This document shows positions 40,115 to 50,685 of a DNA stretch of 64,000 bases, one piece after another. The notes beneath the pieces were generated by a model that ran no database searches, was not told the origin of the DNA, and saw nothing but the letters and a program-made list of their open reading frames with translations. The stretch lies in assembly GCA_028868305.1 (NCBI GenBank), contig JAGWUS010000003.1, positions 1 through 64,000 of the forward strand, written 5' to 3'. The first letter of the stretch is position 1. Each line of letters opens with the position of its first letter. This DNA comes from Burkholderiales bacterium. Lineage in GTDB: Bacteria; Pseudomonadota; Gammaproteobacteria; Burkholderiales; Burkholderiaceae_C. Made by a program: the position numbers and the translations under genes.

Positions 40115-41161
40115 ATGCAAGTCCCCGCTTTTCTGGACCTCGATTTACCCATCATCCAGGCACCCATGGCCGGTGTGCAGGGCAGTGCCTTAGCCGCGGC
40201 CGTCTGCAACGCTGGTGGTTTGGGCTCCCTGCCCTGTGCCATGCTGAGTCCGCAGCAGCTACGAAACGAACTGACACAACTGCGCCGGTTAACCGACAGG
40301 CCGTTCAACATCAATTTCTTCTGCCACACGCCTCCCGTGCCCGACGCTGACCGCGAGACGCGCTGGCGCAGCGCTTTGGCCCCCTATTACGCCGAGTACG
40401 GCATTGATGTATCGTTAATTGCCGCTGGCCCAGGTCGCAACCCGTTCAGCGAGGAGTCCGCCGTGCTGGTCGAGGAGTTCCGACCCGCCGTGGTCAGCTT
40501 CCACTTTGGACTGCCCCACCCGGACCTGTTGCAACGGGTCAAGGACTGGGGCGCCAAGGTGCTGTCCTCTGCCACCACGGTGGATGAAGCCGTGTGGCTG
40601 GAGGACCACGGCGCTGACGCCATCATCGCGCAGGGGCTGGAAGCGGGCGGCCACCGGGGCATGTTTCTCACCGACGACCTTACGACCCAGGTCGGAACCT
40701 TCGCGCTGTTGCCGCAAATCTTGCAGGCGGTGAACTTGCCCGTCATCGCAGCCGGTGGCATTGCCGATGCGCGTGGGGTGGCCGCCGCCATGGCCCTGGG
40801 TGCCAGCGCTGCCCAGGTGGGAACCGCCTACATGCTGTGCCCGGAAGCCACCACCAGTGCACTGCACCGGACCGCCCTGCAAAGTCCCGCCGCCCGCCAT
40901 ACTGCGCTCACCAATGTGTTCACCGGTCGCCCGGCGCGCGGAATCGTCAACCGGGTGATTCGCGAACTGGGCCCCCTGAGCGCAGTTGCACCCCAATTCC
41001 CGCTGGCTACAACCTCCATTGCCCCCCTGCGCGCCAGGGCGGAAAGCCAGGACTGTAGCGACTTCACCCCATTGTGGAGTGGCCAGAATGCCATCGCCTG
41101 CAAAGCCGTTCCGGCGGCCGACCTGACACGCGAACTGGCCTCCCTGCTGCCGCATCGGTAA
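40115..41161 (+). CDS. Nitronate monooxygenase-like flavoprotein
   Basis: FMN-dependent TIM-barrel enzyme that oxidises alkyl nitronates. The 348-residue protein has QVPAFLDLDLPIIQAPMAGVQG at the start and the FMN-phosphate motif VIAAGGIADARGVAAAMALGASAAQVGTAY in halves (VIAAGGIADARG... GASAAQVGTAY, about 208-240), with the class I-type catalytic His in AGGHRG. The natural substrate is unknown. It precedes the aminotransferase with a 38-nt gap. Confidence 0.88.
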   Translation: MQVPAFLDLDLPIIQAPMAGVQGSALAAAVCNAGGLGSLPCAMLSPQQLRNELTQLRRLTDRPFNINFFCHTPPVPDADRETRWRSALAPYYAEYGIDVSLIAAGPGRNPFSEESAVLVEEFRPAVVSFHFGLPHPDLLQRVKDWGAKVLSSATTVDEAVWLEDHGADAIIAQGLEAGGHRGMFLTDDLTTQVGTFALLPQILQAVNLPVIAAGGIADARGVAAAMALGASAAQVGTAYMLCPEATTSALHRTALQSPAARHTALTNVFTGRPARGIVNRVIRELGPLSAVAPQFPLATTSIAPLRARAESQDCSDFTPLWSGQNAIACKAVPAADLTRELASLLPHR

Positions 41162-41199
41162 AATACCGGGTTTTCCCCAACCCCTCACAGGATCCGTCC

Positions 41200-42408
41200 A
41201 TGTCTCTTTTTTCCGCCGTCGAAATGGCCCCCCGCGACCCTATCCTGGGCCTGAATGAGCAATTTGCCGCCGACACCAACCCTAACAAGGTGAACCTGGG
41301 TGTTGGCGTGTATTTCGACGACAACGGCAAGCTGCCTCTGCTGCAATGCGTGCAAGCCGCGGAAAAGACCATGATGGACAAGCCCACCGCCCGCGGCTAC
41401 CTGCCCATCGACGGTATCGTGGCCTACGACAACGCCGTCAAAGGTCTGGTCTTTGGCGGCGACAGCGAACCCGTCACGTCCGGCCGCGTGGCCACTGTGC
41501 AGGCCATCGGCGGAACCGGCGGCCTCAAGATCGGCGCCGACTTCCTGAAGAAGGTCAGCCCCAAAGCCAAAGTGTTGATCTCCGACCCCAGTTGGGAAAA
41601 CCACCGCGCGCTGTTTACCAACGCCGGTTTTGAAGTCGACACCTACGCGTACTTCGACGCGGCAGCCAACGGTGGCAAAGGCGGCGTGAACTTTGAAGGC
41701 ATGCTGGCCAGCCTGAACGCTGCGGCCCCGGGCACCATCGTCGTGCTGCACGCCTGCTGCCATAACCCCACCGGCTATGACATCACTGCAACCCAGTGGG
41801 ACCAGGTAATCGCTGTGGTCAAGGCCAAGGGCCTGACCCCCTTCCTGGACATGGCCTACCAGGGCTTTGGCTACGGCATTGCCGAAGACGGCGCTGTCAT
41901 TCAAAAGTTTGTCGCCTCCGGCCTGAACTTCTTTGTGTCCACCTCTTTCTCCAAGAGCTTCAGCCTGTACGGCGAGCGTGTGGGCGGCCTGTCGGTGCTG
42001 TGCCAGGACAAGGAAGAAGCCGGCCGCGTACTGAGCCAGTTGAAGATCGTGATCCGCACCAACTACTCCAATCCTCCCACCCATGGTGGTGCCGTGGTGG
42101 CGGCCGTGCTCAACAACCCCGAACTGCGCGCTCTGTGGGAGAAGGAATTGGGCGAAATGCGCGTGCGCATCAAGGCCATGCGCCAAAAGCTGGTCGACGG
42201 TTTGAAAGCCGCTGGCGTGAAGCAGGACATGTCCTTCATCACCACCCAGATTGGCATGTTCAGCTACTCTGGCCTCTCCAAAGACCAGATGGTGCGTCTG
42301 CGCTCTGAATTTGGCGTGTACGGCACCGACACCGGCCGGATGTGCGTGGCTGCGCTCAACAGCAAGAACATTGACTACGTCTGCGCCGCGATTGCCAAAG
42401 TAATGTAA
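41200..42408 (+). CDS. Aromatic/aspartate aminotransferase, class I
   Basis: PLP-dependent transaminase of the AspC/TyrB family. ATG at 41200 gives 402 residues, MSLFSAVEMAPRDPILGLNE. PLP lysine lies in FFVSTSFSKSFSLYGERVGG and substrate-binding Arg near the C-terminus. HACCHNPTG matches the conserved cofactor loop. tyrB is the likely name, but substrate preference between aspartate and aromatic amino acids cannot be settled. Confidence 0.93.
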   Translation: MSLFSAVEMAPRDPILGLNEQFAADTNPNKVNLGVGVYFDDNGKLPLLQCVQAAEKTMMDKPTARGYLPIDGIVAYDNAVKGLVFGGDSEPVTSGRVATVQAIGGTGGLKIGADFLKKVSPKAKVLISDPSWENHRALFTNAGFEVDTYAYFDAAANGGKGGVNFEGMLASLNAAAPGTIVVLHACCHNPTGYDITATQWDQVIAVVKAKGLTPFLDMAYQGFGYGIAEDGAVIQKFVASGLNFFVSTSFSKSFSLYGERVGGLSVLCQDKEEAGRVLSQLKIVIRTNYSNPPTHGGAVVAAVLNNPELRALWEKELGEMRVRIKAMRQKLVDGLKAAGVKQDMSFITTQIGMFSYSGLSKDQMVRLRSEFGVYGTDTGRMCVAALNSKNIDYVCAAIAKVM

Positions 42409-42423
42409 AAATCGAATGAAATT

Positions 42424-42472
42424 GAGCTACCGCCCTCATGGGCTATGCACAATATGCTATTAATACAATAGC
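42424..42472 (-). repeat. Intergenic palindromic repeat, copy e
   Basis: Same family. Minus strand: GCTATTGTATTAATAGC, then ATATTGTGCATAGCCC, then ATGAGGGCGGTAGCTC. It lies 16 nt after the aminotransferase stop. The remaining gap to 42708 (300 nt in all) contains the hairpin at 42478-42510, a small A-flanked hairpin at 42543-42564 and no gene. Confidence 0.75.
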
Positions 42473-42477
42473 ATCAC

Positions 42478-42510
42478 CGGGCCGGAAAACCAGATCAGTT
42501 TTTCGGCCCG
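42478..42510 (+). terminator. Hairpin after aminotransferase gene
   Basis: Stem CGGGCCGGAAAAC paired with GTTTTTCGGCCCG (12 of 13 pairs, 7-nt loop). There is no clean T-run afterwards, so termination strength is uncertain. The position, about 70 nt after the stop and next to repeat e, suits transcript end or protection. Confidence 0.55.
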
Positions 42511-42708
42511 TAGTGTTTTCAGCAGTGCTTTGGCACGCACGCAAAAAAGCGGCCATACGCCGCTACCGCCCGATCGCCGGGCACCGCCACACCGTTGGTG
42601 CCATGGCGACAAACCGCTGCAGCCGGTCCACAGCAGCAGGAATGTAGGGCGTCGAAATGGGGCCACGCGGCAGCATAATCCAGTGTGGAACGGACAGGAG
42701 ACAGCACT

Positions 42709-44055
42709 ATGAAAAAAATGGGGATCGCAATTGCCCTGCTTGTTGGAATGGCCGCGCAACCGGTTTTTGCCTGGGGAAACCACAGTCTGGCAGCCTACCG
42801 CGCGTTCGAGAAAATGCCTGAAGTGGCCAACGCACCCATGGTCACAGTCGAGACACTGGAGAGTTTTCTCAGGGCCGAGGAAACTACGCTGGAGGCCCTG
42901 CTCGCCAGCCAGGAGGCTTGGGCTACGGCCAATCTCGAAAAATACCCCGCCAGACCCGCCATGCTGGCTTTCAAGGCTGATGCCGCACAAAGTGACGAAG
43001 CGAGGCGCCTTGCCTTCCTGATGGCCCTGCGTGTGGCGCCCAACGCCAAACTGGCCCTGTACTACCAGCCTGACCCGCTGAACCCCACGGCACTGGGCCC
43101 TATCCTGCCGTACGGCGCGGTGAACACATTGCCGGAGCCGCTCAAATACACCCAGAAATTCATTGCACTCAAGCCGGGGGACACACTGCCTGCACTGGCG
43201 GTGCTGGCTTCGGCCTCGGATGAGCCCGACTATGGTCTGGACATCAATCTCTGGCAGGACAGCCCGTCGGACTGGGGCAAGGTGTACGGCTTTGGCACCC
43301 TGCCGTTCGGCAATCCGGCGCTGTCGTATTCCACGCAGGCGCCTTTCCACATGGGCTTCATGCACGAAAATCGGGTGCTGTACATGGCAGCTCCATTTAT
43401 CAAGCGCACCTTCCCGCTGCTGCGCTCCTACCAGTACAGCAGTCTGGCGGCTCTGGCGTTCCGCTCTGGCCATCCCTATTGGGGCTGGCGCTTCACCGGC
43501 CTGTCACTGCATTATCTGCAGGACCTGACCCAGCCCTACCACGCCAGCCTAGCCCCCGGGGACTCCACCCTCAAACTGATTGCCGCCAATGCCCTGGCCA
43601 TGGCGGGCATGCCCCAGACCAAGGACAACATGGTGGTTCTGCTGTCCAACCGGCACCTGGCGCTTGAAAAGTACCAGACCGAACTTCTGGCCGCTGCTGC
43701 CGCAGCGAAACGGGATACCGCCCTTGAGCAATCCCTGCGCAACCAGAACAAGGACCGCAGTTACCCTGAATGGAATGACCGCTATGTGCGCGATGTGGTC
43801 TCGGCCCAGTCGGCCGCGGCAGGCACCACCCTCGCGAGCACCCTGGTGGCAACCATGCCACCAGGATATGTGTCTGACCCTGCTTTTGATTTTGGCGTCA
43901 AGGAAGACACCATCGACCTGAGCGCTGAACTGGCCAAACGCGATCCTGCGGACCGGGCGCGCCTGGAGGCAGCGATCGCGGAACTGATGGGTAACTTCGG
44001 CGCCCACAGCCGCAATGAGGTGCGCGGAATCCTTAGGGCAAACCCCCAACCCTGA
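42709..44055 (+). CDS. Exported zinc-dependent phospholipase C/P1-nuclease-fold protein
   Basis: The 448-residue protein from ATG 42709 (GGAGACAGCACT before it) has a signal peptide; cleavage after PVFA leaves W22 as the mature N-terminus. Zinc phospholipases C and P1 nucleases use exactly such an N-terminal Trp. Other ligands match as well: HYLQDLTQPYH gives H268-X3-D272-X5-H278, and HLALE gives H316-X3-E320. So the trinuclear zinc site looks complete. It may cleave phospholipid or a phosphodiester outside the cell; substrate is unknown. It lies 54 nt upstream of phaZ. Confidence 0.7.
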   Translation: MKKMGIAIALLVGMAAQPVFAWGNHSLAAYRAFEKMPEVANAPMVTVETLESFLRAEETTLEALLASQEAWATANLEKYPARPAMLAFKADAAQSDEARRLAFLMALRVAPNAKLALYYQPDPLNPTALGPILPYGAVNTLPEPLKYTQKFIALKPGDTLPALAVLASASDEPDYGLDINLWQDSPSDWGKVYGFGTLPFGNPALSYSTQAPFHMGFMHENRVLYMAAPFIKRTFPLLRSYQYSSLAALAFRSGHPYWGWRFTGLSLHYLQDLTQPYHASLAPGDSTLKLIAANALAMAGMPQTKDNMVVLLSNRHLALEKYQTELLAAAAAAKRDTALEQSLRNQNKDRSYPEWNDRYVRDVVSAQSAAAGTTLASTLVATMPPGYVSDPAFDFGVKEDTIDLSAELAKRDPADRARLEAAIAELMGNFGAHSRNEVRGILRANPQP

Positions 44056-44109
44056 ACGCGCCAAAACTGTTATATTGCACTGCAACATTTTTCAAAAAGC
44101 GAGATCGCC

Positions 44110-45519
44110 ATGCTGTACCACCTTTACGAAACCCAACGCTCCCTGATGGAGCCGTTTTCTGATCTGGCTCTTGCCGCTGCCAAGGTGTACAACAATCCTT
44201 TGTCACTGGCCGGTCAAAACCCGTTTGCCCAGCGCATTTCAGCCAGTTATGACCTGATGCACCGTCTGGCCAAGGACTATGAAAAGCCAGAGTTCGGCAT
44301 CCGTTCCATCAGCGAAAACGGTGTCGATGTGGCGATTTTGGAGCGGGTGGAGATCACCAAACCCTTTTGCGAGTTGCGCCGCTTCAAACGCCTCACTGAC
44401 GATGCCGCCACCTTTGCCAAGATCAAGGATGAGCCGGCCGTGCTGATCGTGGCCCCCCTGTCGGGCCACTATGCCACGCTCTTGCGTGACACCGTCAAGA
44501 CCATGCTCAAGGACCACAAGGTCTACATCACCGACTGGAAGAATGCCCGCCTGGTGCCCATGTCCGAAGGCGCATTCCACCTTGACGACTACGTCAACTA
44601 CGTGCAGGAATTCATCCGCCACGTGCAAAGCAAGTATGGCAACTGCCACGTGATGAGCGTCTGCCAGCCCACGGTGCCGGTCCTGGCGGCAGTATCCCTG
44701 ATGGCCAGCCGGGGCGAACTTACTCCCCTGTCCATGACCATGATGGGCGGCCCGATCGACGCCCGCAAGTCTCCCACTGCGGTGAACAACCTGGCCATGA
44801 ATAAGAGCCACAGCTGGTTTGAAAACAACGTCATCTACCGTGTGCCCAGCAGTTTCCCTGGCGCTGGACGCCGCGTCTACCCCGGTTTCCTGCAGCACAC
44901 CGGCTTTGTGGCCATGAACCCCAGCAACCATGCCAATAGCCACTACGACTATTTCAAGGACCTGATCAAGGGCGACAGTTCCAGCGCGGAAACCCACCGC
45001 AAGTTCTACGACGAGTACAACGCCGTGCTGGACATGGATGCCGACTACTACCTGGAAACCATCAAGGTGGTGTTCCAGGACTTCAGCCTGGTCAACGGCA
45101 CCTGGGAAGTGCGTGCGCCCAATGGCAAGCCCGAGTTGGTGCGCCCTGCCGACATCAAGACCACTGCACTGCTGTCGGTCGAAGGTGAACTGGACGACAT
45201 TTCTGGCTCCGGCCAGACCAAAGCAGTACACGACATCTGCAGCGGCGTGCCCAAGTCGCAGCAAGTGCATTTCGAAGCCGAAGGCGCTGGCCACTATGGC
45301 ATTTTCTCGGGCCGCCGCTGGCGCGAGTATGTGTACCCCGTGGTCAAGGCATTCATCCTGTCGCACCACCAGAAAATGCCCTCTGAGGAAGCCACCGCTC
45401 CAGTCGTGAAGGCTGCACCCGTGGCCAAAAAATTAGCGATTGCAGCGCCAGCCCCCGTCAAGACTGCTCGGCCAGCTAGCAAAAAGGTAGCAAACAAACG
45501 GGTTGCCGCCAAGAAGTGA
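44110..45519 (+). CDS. phaZ: Intracellular polyhydroxyalkanoate depolymerase
   Basis: Breaks down stored PHB. The 469-residue protein starts MLYHLYETQRSLMEPFSDLA, typical of intracellular PhaZ. The nucleophile is a cysteine in the lipase-like box VMSVCQPTVPVLAA (about residue 183), as in the Cupriavidus-type enzymes, rather than serine. A Lys/Ala/Pro-rich tail (about 420-469) is low complexity. The stop overlaps the GTG of rnfB. Confidence 0.92.
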   Translation: MLYHLYETQRSLMEPFSDLALAAAKVYNNPLSLAGQNPFAQRISASYDLMHRLAKDYEKPEFGIRSISENGVDVAILERVEITKPFCELRRFKRLTDDAATFAKIKDEPAVLIVAPLSGHYATLLRDTVKTMLKDHKVYITDWKNARLVPMSEGAFHLDDYVNYVQEFIRHVQSKYGNCHVMSVCQPTVPVLAAVSLMASRGELTPLSMTMMGGPIDARKSPTAVNNLAMNKSHSWFENNVIYRVPSSFPGAGRRVYPGFLQHTGFVAMNPSNHANSHYDYFKDLIKGDSSSAETHRKFYDEYNAVLDMDADYYLETIKVVFQDFSLVNGTWEVRAPNGKPELVRPADIKTTALLSVEGELDDISGSGQTKAVHDICSGVPKSQQVHFEAEGAGHYGIFSGRRWREYVYPVVKAFILSHHQKMPSEEATAPVVKAAPVAKKLAIAAPAPVKTARPASKKVANKRVAAKK

Positions 45520-46205
45520 CCAAGCGGGCCGACGCGGGCAGCCCTCTGGCAGAGCGCATTCTCGACGCTCTGCCCCAAACCCAGTGCACCCGCTGTGGCT
45601 ACCCGGACTGTGCCGGGTACGCCGCGGCCATTGCCCAGGGCTTAGCCAACATCAACCAGTGCCCTCCGGGTGGCGCACAGGGCGTTGCCCGCCTGGCCCA
45701 CATCACCGGCCTGCCGGTGGCCCCGCTCGACCCGGAGTTTGGGTCAGAGGGACCACGCAGTGTGGTCTTTATCGATGAGAACTGGTGTATCGGCTGCACC
45801 CTGTGCATCAAGGCCTGCCCCACCGACGCCATCATTGGCAGCAACAAACGCATGCACACGGTCATCGAGGCCGAGTGCACCGGCTGCGAGCTGTGTTTGC
45901 CGGTGTGCCCCGTCGACTGTATCGTGGTGGAGAATGCCAGCGAAAACGCGACTGGCTGGAACGCATGGTCACCCGCGCAGGCCGCCAATGCCCGCAAACG
46001 CTACGAATTCAGCCGCGTGCGCCGCAAGCGCGAAGAAGACGAGCACGCCAGACGGCTGGAAGAAAAAGCCCGCATGAAGCTGGCCGACTTGGCCGCCCAC
46101 TCCCAGCACACCGACCCCACCGTGCTGGACAAGAAACGGGCAGTTATTGAAGCCGCACTGGAGCGCGCCCGCGCCAAACGCGCAGCGGCGGAGCGCGGGA
46201 GCTAG
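45516..46205 (+). CDS. rnfB: RnfB-like electron transport protein
   Basis: Iron-sulfur protein of the RnfB/RsxB family. The 229-residue product begins at GTG 45516, overlapping the phaZ TGA (GTGA). It has a 4Fe-4S domain CTRCGYPDCAGYA, two ferredoxin clusters CIGCTLCIKACPTDA and CTGCELCLPVCPVDC, and a charged coiled-coil C-terminus (about 165-229). The usual N-terminal membrane helix is missing and no other rnf genes are nearby; such solitary forms are common in betaproteobacteria. Confidence 0.88.
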   Translation: MTKRADAGSPLAERILDALPQTQCTRCGYPDCAGYAAAIAQGLANINQCPPGGAQGVARLAHITGLPVAPLDPEFGSEGPRSVVFIDENWCIGCTLCIKACPTDAIIGSNKRMHTVIEAECTGCELCLPVCPVDCIVVENASENATGWNAWSPAQAANARKRYEFSRVRRKREEDEHARRLEEKARMKLADLAAHSQHTDPTVLDKKRAVIEAALERARAKRAAAERGS

Positions 46206-46209
46206 TTTT

Positions 46210-46698
46210 TCAGCGGCTCTGCCCCGGAAAGTTCATCTGCGAAAACGCCTTGACCACTTCGGGAGGCGCCTGCACCAGTTCGATCAACACGCCCTCACCC
46301 GCAATCGGGAACTCGTCGTTGCTCTTGGGATGCAGAAAACAGATGTCAAAACCGGCAGCCCCCTTGCGGATGCCGCCCGGTGCAAAGCGCACGCCATGGG
46401 CGGTGAGCCACTCCACCGCCGTGGGCAGGTCATCAATCCACAACCCCACATGGTTCAACGGGGTGGTGTGCACCGCTGGTTTTTTTTCGGGGTCCAGCGG
46501 CTGCATGAGGTCGACTTCCACCTTGAAAGGACCACTGCCGATGGCGCAGATGTCTTCATCCACGTTCTCTTTTTCACTCTTGAACGTGCCGGTGATCTGC
46601 AGGCCGAGCATATCCACCCACAGTTTTTGCAGGCGGTTTTTATCGGGGCCGCCGATGGCGATTTGCTGAATACCCAGTACTTGAAATGGTCGTTGCAT
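46210..46698 (-). CDS. VOC-superfamily protein, methylmalonyl-CoA epimerase-like
   Basis: The 162-residue protein begins [17 protein letters not shown] and has two betaalphabetabetabeta VOC modules with probable metal ligands in [25 protein letters not shown] (His) and [16 protein letters not shown] (Glu). It lies 21 nt downstream of pccA, the carboxylase that makes methylmalonyl-CoA, so epimerase function is likely but a lactoylglutathione-lyase-like role cannot be excluded. Confidence 0.78.
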   Translation of the reverse strand: MQRPFQVLGIQQIAIGGPDKNRLQKLWVDMLGLQITGTFKSEKENVDEDICAIGSGPFKVEVDLMQPLDPEKKPAVHTTPLNHVGLWIDDLPTAVEWLTAHGVRFAPGGIRKGAAGFDICFLHPKSNDEFPIAGEGVLIELVQAPPEVVKAFSQMNFPGQSR

Positions 46699-46719
46699 GT
46701 TTGTGCTCCCTGATTTTTC

Positions 46720-48768
46720 TTATACAAACTCAACGATCGGCTGGTCCACGGTCAGGCTCTCGCCCTTGCCCGCGAGCACCTTGCCCACCACACCGTCGGC
46801 CGCGGCAAACAGCACGTTTTCCATCTTCATGGCCTCAATCACTGCCACACGCTCGCCCGCCTGGACCTTCTGGCCCGGTACCACCGCCACATCCACCAGC
46901 AAACCGGGCATGGGCGACAACACATAGCGGCTCATGTCCGGCGGTGCCTTGTGCGGCATCAGGGCATGCAACTCGGCCATCCGGGGCGACATCACCAGCA
47001 CGTCGGTGCGTGTGCCGTTGTGCTGAACGCGCAGGGCCAGGGGGTTCTTGGGCGTGCCGCGCTCCACCTGGGCGACGAAAGGCTTGCCATTCACTGTGCC
47101 GTCAATAGCAATGTCATTGAGGCGAGAGTTGCTACGGATTTCATAGCTGTCTGTGCCCACCCTGACACGGGCAGAGCCGGTTTCGCCCACAAACTCGTCC
47201 ACATGCACCGGGGTGTAGGTGTTCTGGCCGTCGGCCGCCAGTGTCACGACCACGTAGTCCTTGCCCGCATTCACCGCGTAGCCGGGCAACTGGCCGCTGA
47301 GGGTTGCGGCGCGTTCACGCGACTTGCGGCGCACAAAAGCGGCCAGTGCGGTCAGGAACGAAGCATCGTCATGCGGCACATCCTCGGCAAAAAAGCCTTT
47401 GGAATAGTGCTCGGCAATGAAGCCTGTGTTGAAGTCGCCCTTGACGAACTTGGGGTGGGCCAGCAGCGCAGCCTGGAATGGGATGTTGCTGGACACGCCA
47501 CGGATCACAAAGCCATTGAGTGCTTCGCGCATCTTGGCAATCGCATCCAGCCGATCCTTACCGTGCACGATAAGCTTGGCGATCATCGAGTCGTAGTACA
47601 TGGGGATCTCGCCACCGTCCTGCACGCCGGTGTCCACGCGCACGCCGTACAAATGGTCGATGTCGCCCTGCCACATGGTCTGCTCAGGCGGTGCAAAGCG
47701 CACCAGGCGACCGGTGGATGGCAGGAAGTTGCGGAACGGGTCTTCAGCGTTGATACGGCACTCCATGGCCCAGCCGTTGCGTTTCACTTCAGCCTGCGTG
47801 AGTGGCAGCTTCTCGCCCGCAGCCACGCGAATCATCAGCTCCACCAGGTCCAGGCCGGTGATGGCTTCGGTAACCGGGTGCTCCACCTGCAGGCGGGTGT
47901 TCATTTCCAGGAAGTAGAAGCTCTGGTCTTTACCAACCACAAACTCCACCGTGCCTGCGCTCTGGTACTTCACCGCCTTGGCCAAGGCCACCGCCTGCTC
48001 GCCCATGGCCTTGCGGGTAGCGTCAGAGATGAAGGGACTCGGCGCCTCTTCAATCACCTTCTGGTGACGGCGCTGGATGGAGCACTCACGCTCGTTCAGG
48101 TACAGCACGTTGCCATGGCTGTCACCAATGAGTTGTATCTCGATGTGGCGGGGCTCCTCGACAAATTTTTCGATGAACACGCGGTCATCGCCAAAGCTGT
48201 TGCGCGCCTCGTTACGGCAGCTAGTGAAGCCTTCAAAGGCTTCCTTGTCGTTGAACGCCACGCGCAGGCCCTTGCCACCGCCGCCGGCGCTGGCTTTGAT
48301 CATCACGGGGTAGCCAATGCCCTTGGCAATTTCGACCGCTTTTTCGGGAGTTTCAATCGCATCGTTGACACCGGGAATGCAGTTCACGCCCGCTGCGCCC
48401 GCCAGTTTTTTGGACTCGATCTTGTCGCCCATGGCACCGATGGAATAGTGCTTGGGCCCAATGAAGGTGATGCCTTCCTCTTCGCAGCGCTTGGAGAACT
48501 CGGCGTTTTCGCTCAGGAATCCATAGCCCGGGTGAATGGCCTGGGCACCCGTCTGCTTGGCGGCGGCAATGATCTTGTCAGCCACCAGGTAGCTCTCGCG
48601 GCTCGGAGCGGGGCCAATGTGCACGGCCTCATCCGCCATCAGCACAAAGCGGGCATCCTTGTCAGCCTCGGAGTGGACCGCCACGGTCTTGATGCCCATC
48701 TTGCGGGCGGTAGCAATCACGCGACAGGCGATTTCGCCACGGTTGGCGATCAGAATCTTGGTAAACAT
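46720..48768 (-). CDS. pccA: Propionyl-CoA carboxylase, biotin carboxylase/BCCP subunit
   Basis: Carboxylates biotin and carries it to PccB. The 682-residue protein has a biotin carboxylase domain (MFTKILIANRGEIACRVI; ATP-binding KASAGGGGKG; catalytic MNTRLQVEHPVTE), a middle BT domain and a C-terminal biotinyl domain with EAMKMEN (biotin Lys near residue 648). Length and domains fit alpha-type propionyl/acyl-CoA carboxylases. An AGGAGAAC site precedes the ATG. Gene pair with pccB across the inverted-repeat region. Confidence 0.95.
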   Translation of the reverse strand: MFTKILIANRGEIACRVIATARKMGIKTVAVHSEADKDARFVLMADEAVHIGPAPSRESYLVADKIIAAAKQTGAQAIHPGYGFLSENAEFSKRCEEEGITFIGPKHYSIGAMGDKIESKKLAGAAGVNCIPGVNDAIETPEKAVEIAKGIGYPVMIKASAGGGGKGLRVAFNDKEAFEGFTSCRNEARNSFGDDRVFIEKFVEEPRHIEIQLIGDSHGNVLYLNERECSIQRRHQKVIEEAPSPFISDATRKAMGEQAVALAKAVKYQSAGTVEFVVGKDQSFYFLEMNTRLQVEHPVTEAITGLDLVELMIRVAAGEKLPLTQAEVKRNGWAMECRINAEDPFRNFLPSTGRLVRFAPPEQTMWQGDIDHLYGVRVDTGVQDGGEIPMYYDSMIAKLIVHGKDRLDAIAKMREALNGFVIRGVSSNIPFQAALLAHPKFVKGDFNTGFIAEHYSKGFFAEDVPHDDASFLTALAAFVRRKSRERAATLSGQLPGYAVNAGKDYVVVTLAADGQNTYTPVHVDEFVGETGSARVRVGTDSYEIRSNSRLNDIAIDGTVNGKPFVAQVERGTPKNPLALRVQHNGTRTDVLVMSPRMAELHALMPHKAPPDMSRYVLSPMPGLLVDVAVVPGQKVQAGERVAVIEAMKMENVLFAAADGVVGKVLAGKGESLTVDQPIVEFV

Positions 48769-48835
48769 ATTGTTCTCCTAACGGTATATGGTCAGCGAAT
48801 GTTGGTGTTGGGTGGACTTGCAGTTCTGGGCCCGC

Positions 48836-49045
48836 AACAGGGTGGGAGTACACACCGCCGTTCGTGTCCTCCGGGCTGCGCCCTCCCCCTTTACCTCACT
48901 TTGGTATGCACCCCCACCCTGCTGCTGCGAAACACTTGCTTTGTATTTCAAACGCGCAAGTCCAGTCACCCGGTGGGGGCAGCGTGGGCGTTTTGCGCAG
49001 GTAAAGGAGGAGCGCGAAGCGCGGGGGACACGGAGCAAAACGCCC
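48836..49045. repeat. Nested inverted repeats in the pccA-pccB gap
   Basis: The 351-nt gap 48769-49119 has no gene. It has three long inverted repeats: 48836-48854 with 48905-48923 (16 of 19 pairs); 48863-48896 with 48999-49032 (about 28 of 34); and 48977-48996 with 49035-49054 (18 of 20, GGGCGTTTTGC core). The second pair crosses both others, so only some can form at once. This may be a structured leader for pccA, read-through control, or a mobile-element relic. Confidence 0.7.
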
Positions 49046-49119
49046 GCGCTGTCCACGCCAGCGCCTGAGCGGCAGCCCGATCCTGCGCAATAAGGGAAAC
49101 TAGACACGCGCATAAAAAA

Positions 49120-50652
<1,533 letters not shown>

Positions 50653-50685
50653 GGTTTCCTTCTTTCCTGTCGCTGATAGGGCTTG

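Noticed and set aside
42543-42564. Hairpin AGCGGC/GCCGCT with an A-run, a minus-strand terminator shape
   Set aside because: No minus-strand gene ends near it, so it has no transcript to stop.
46951-49068. 705-codon open frame antisense to pccA
   Set aside because: Shadow of the biased codon use of pccA; its translation is repetitive His/Gly/Val-rich with no domain, and pccA is certain.
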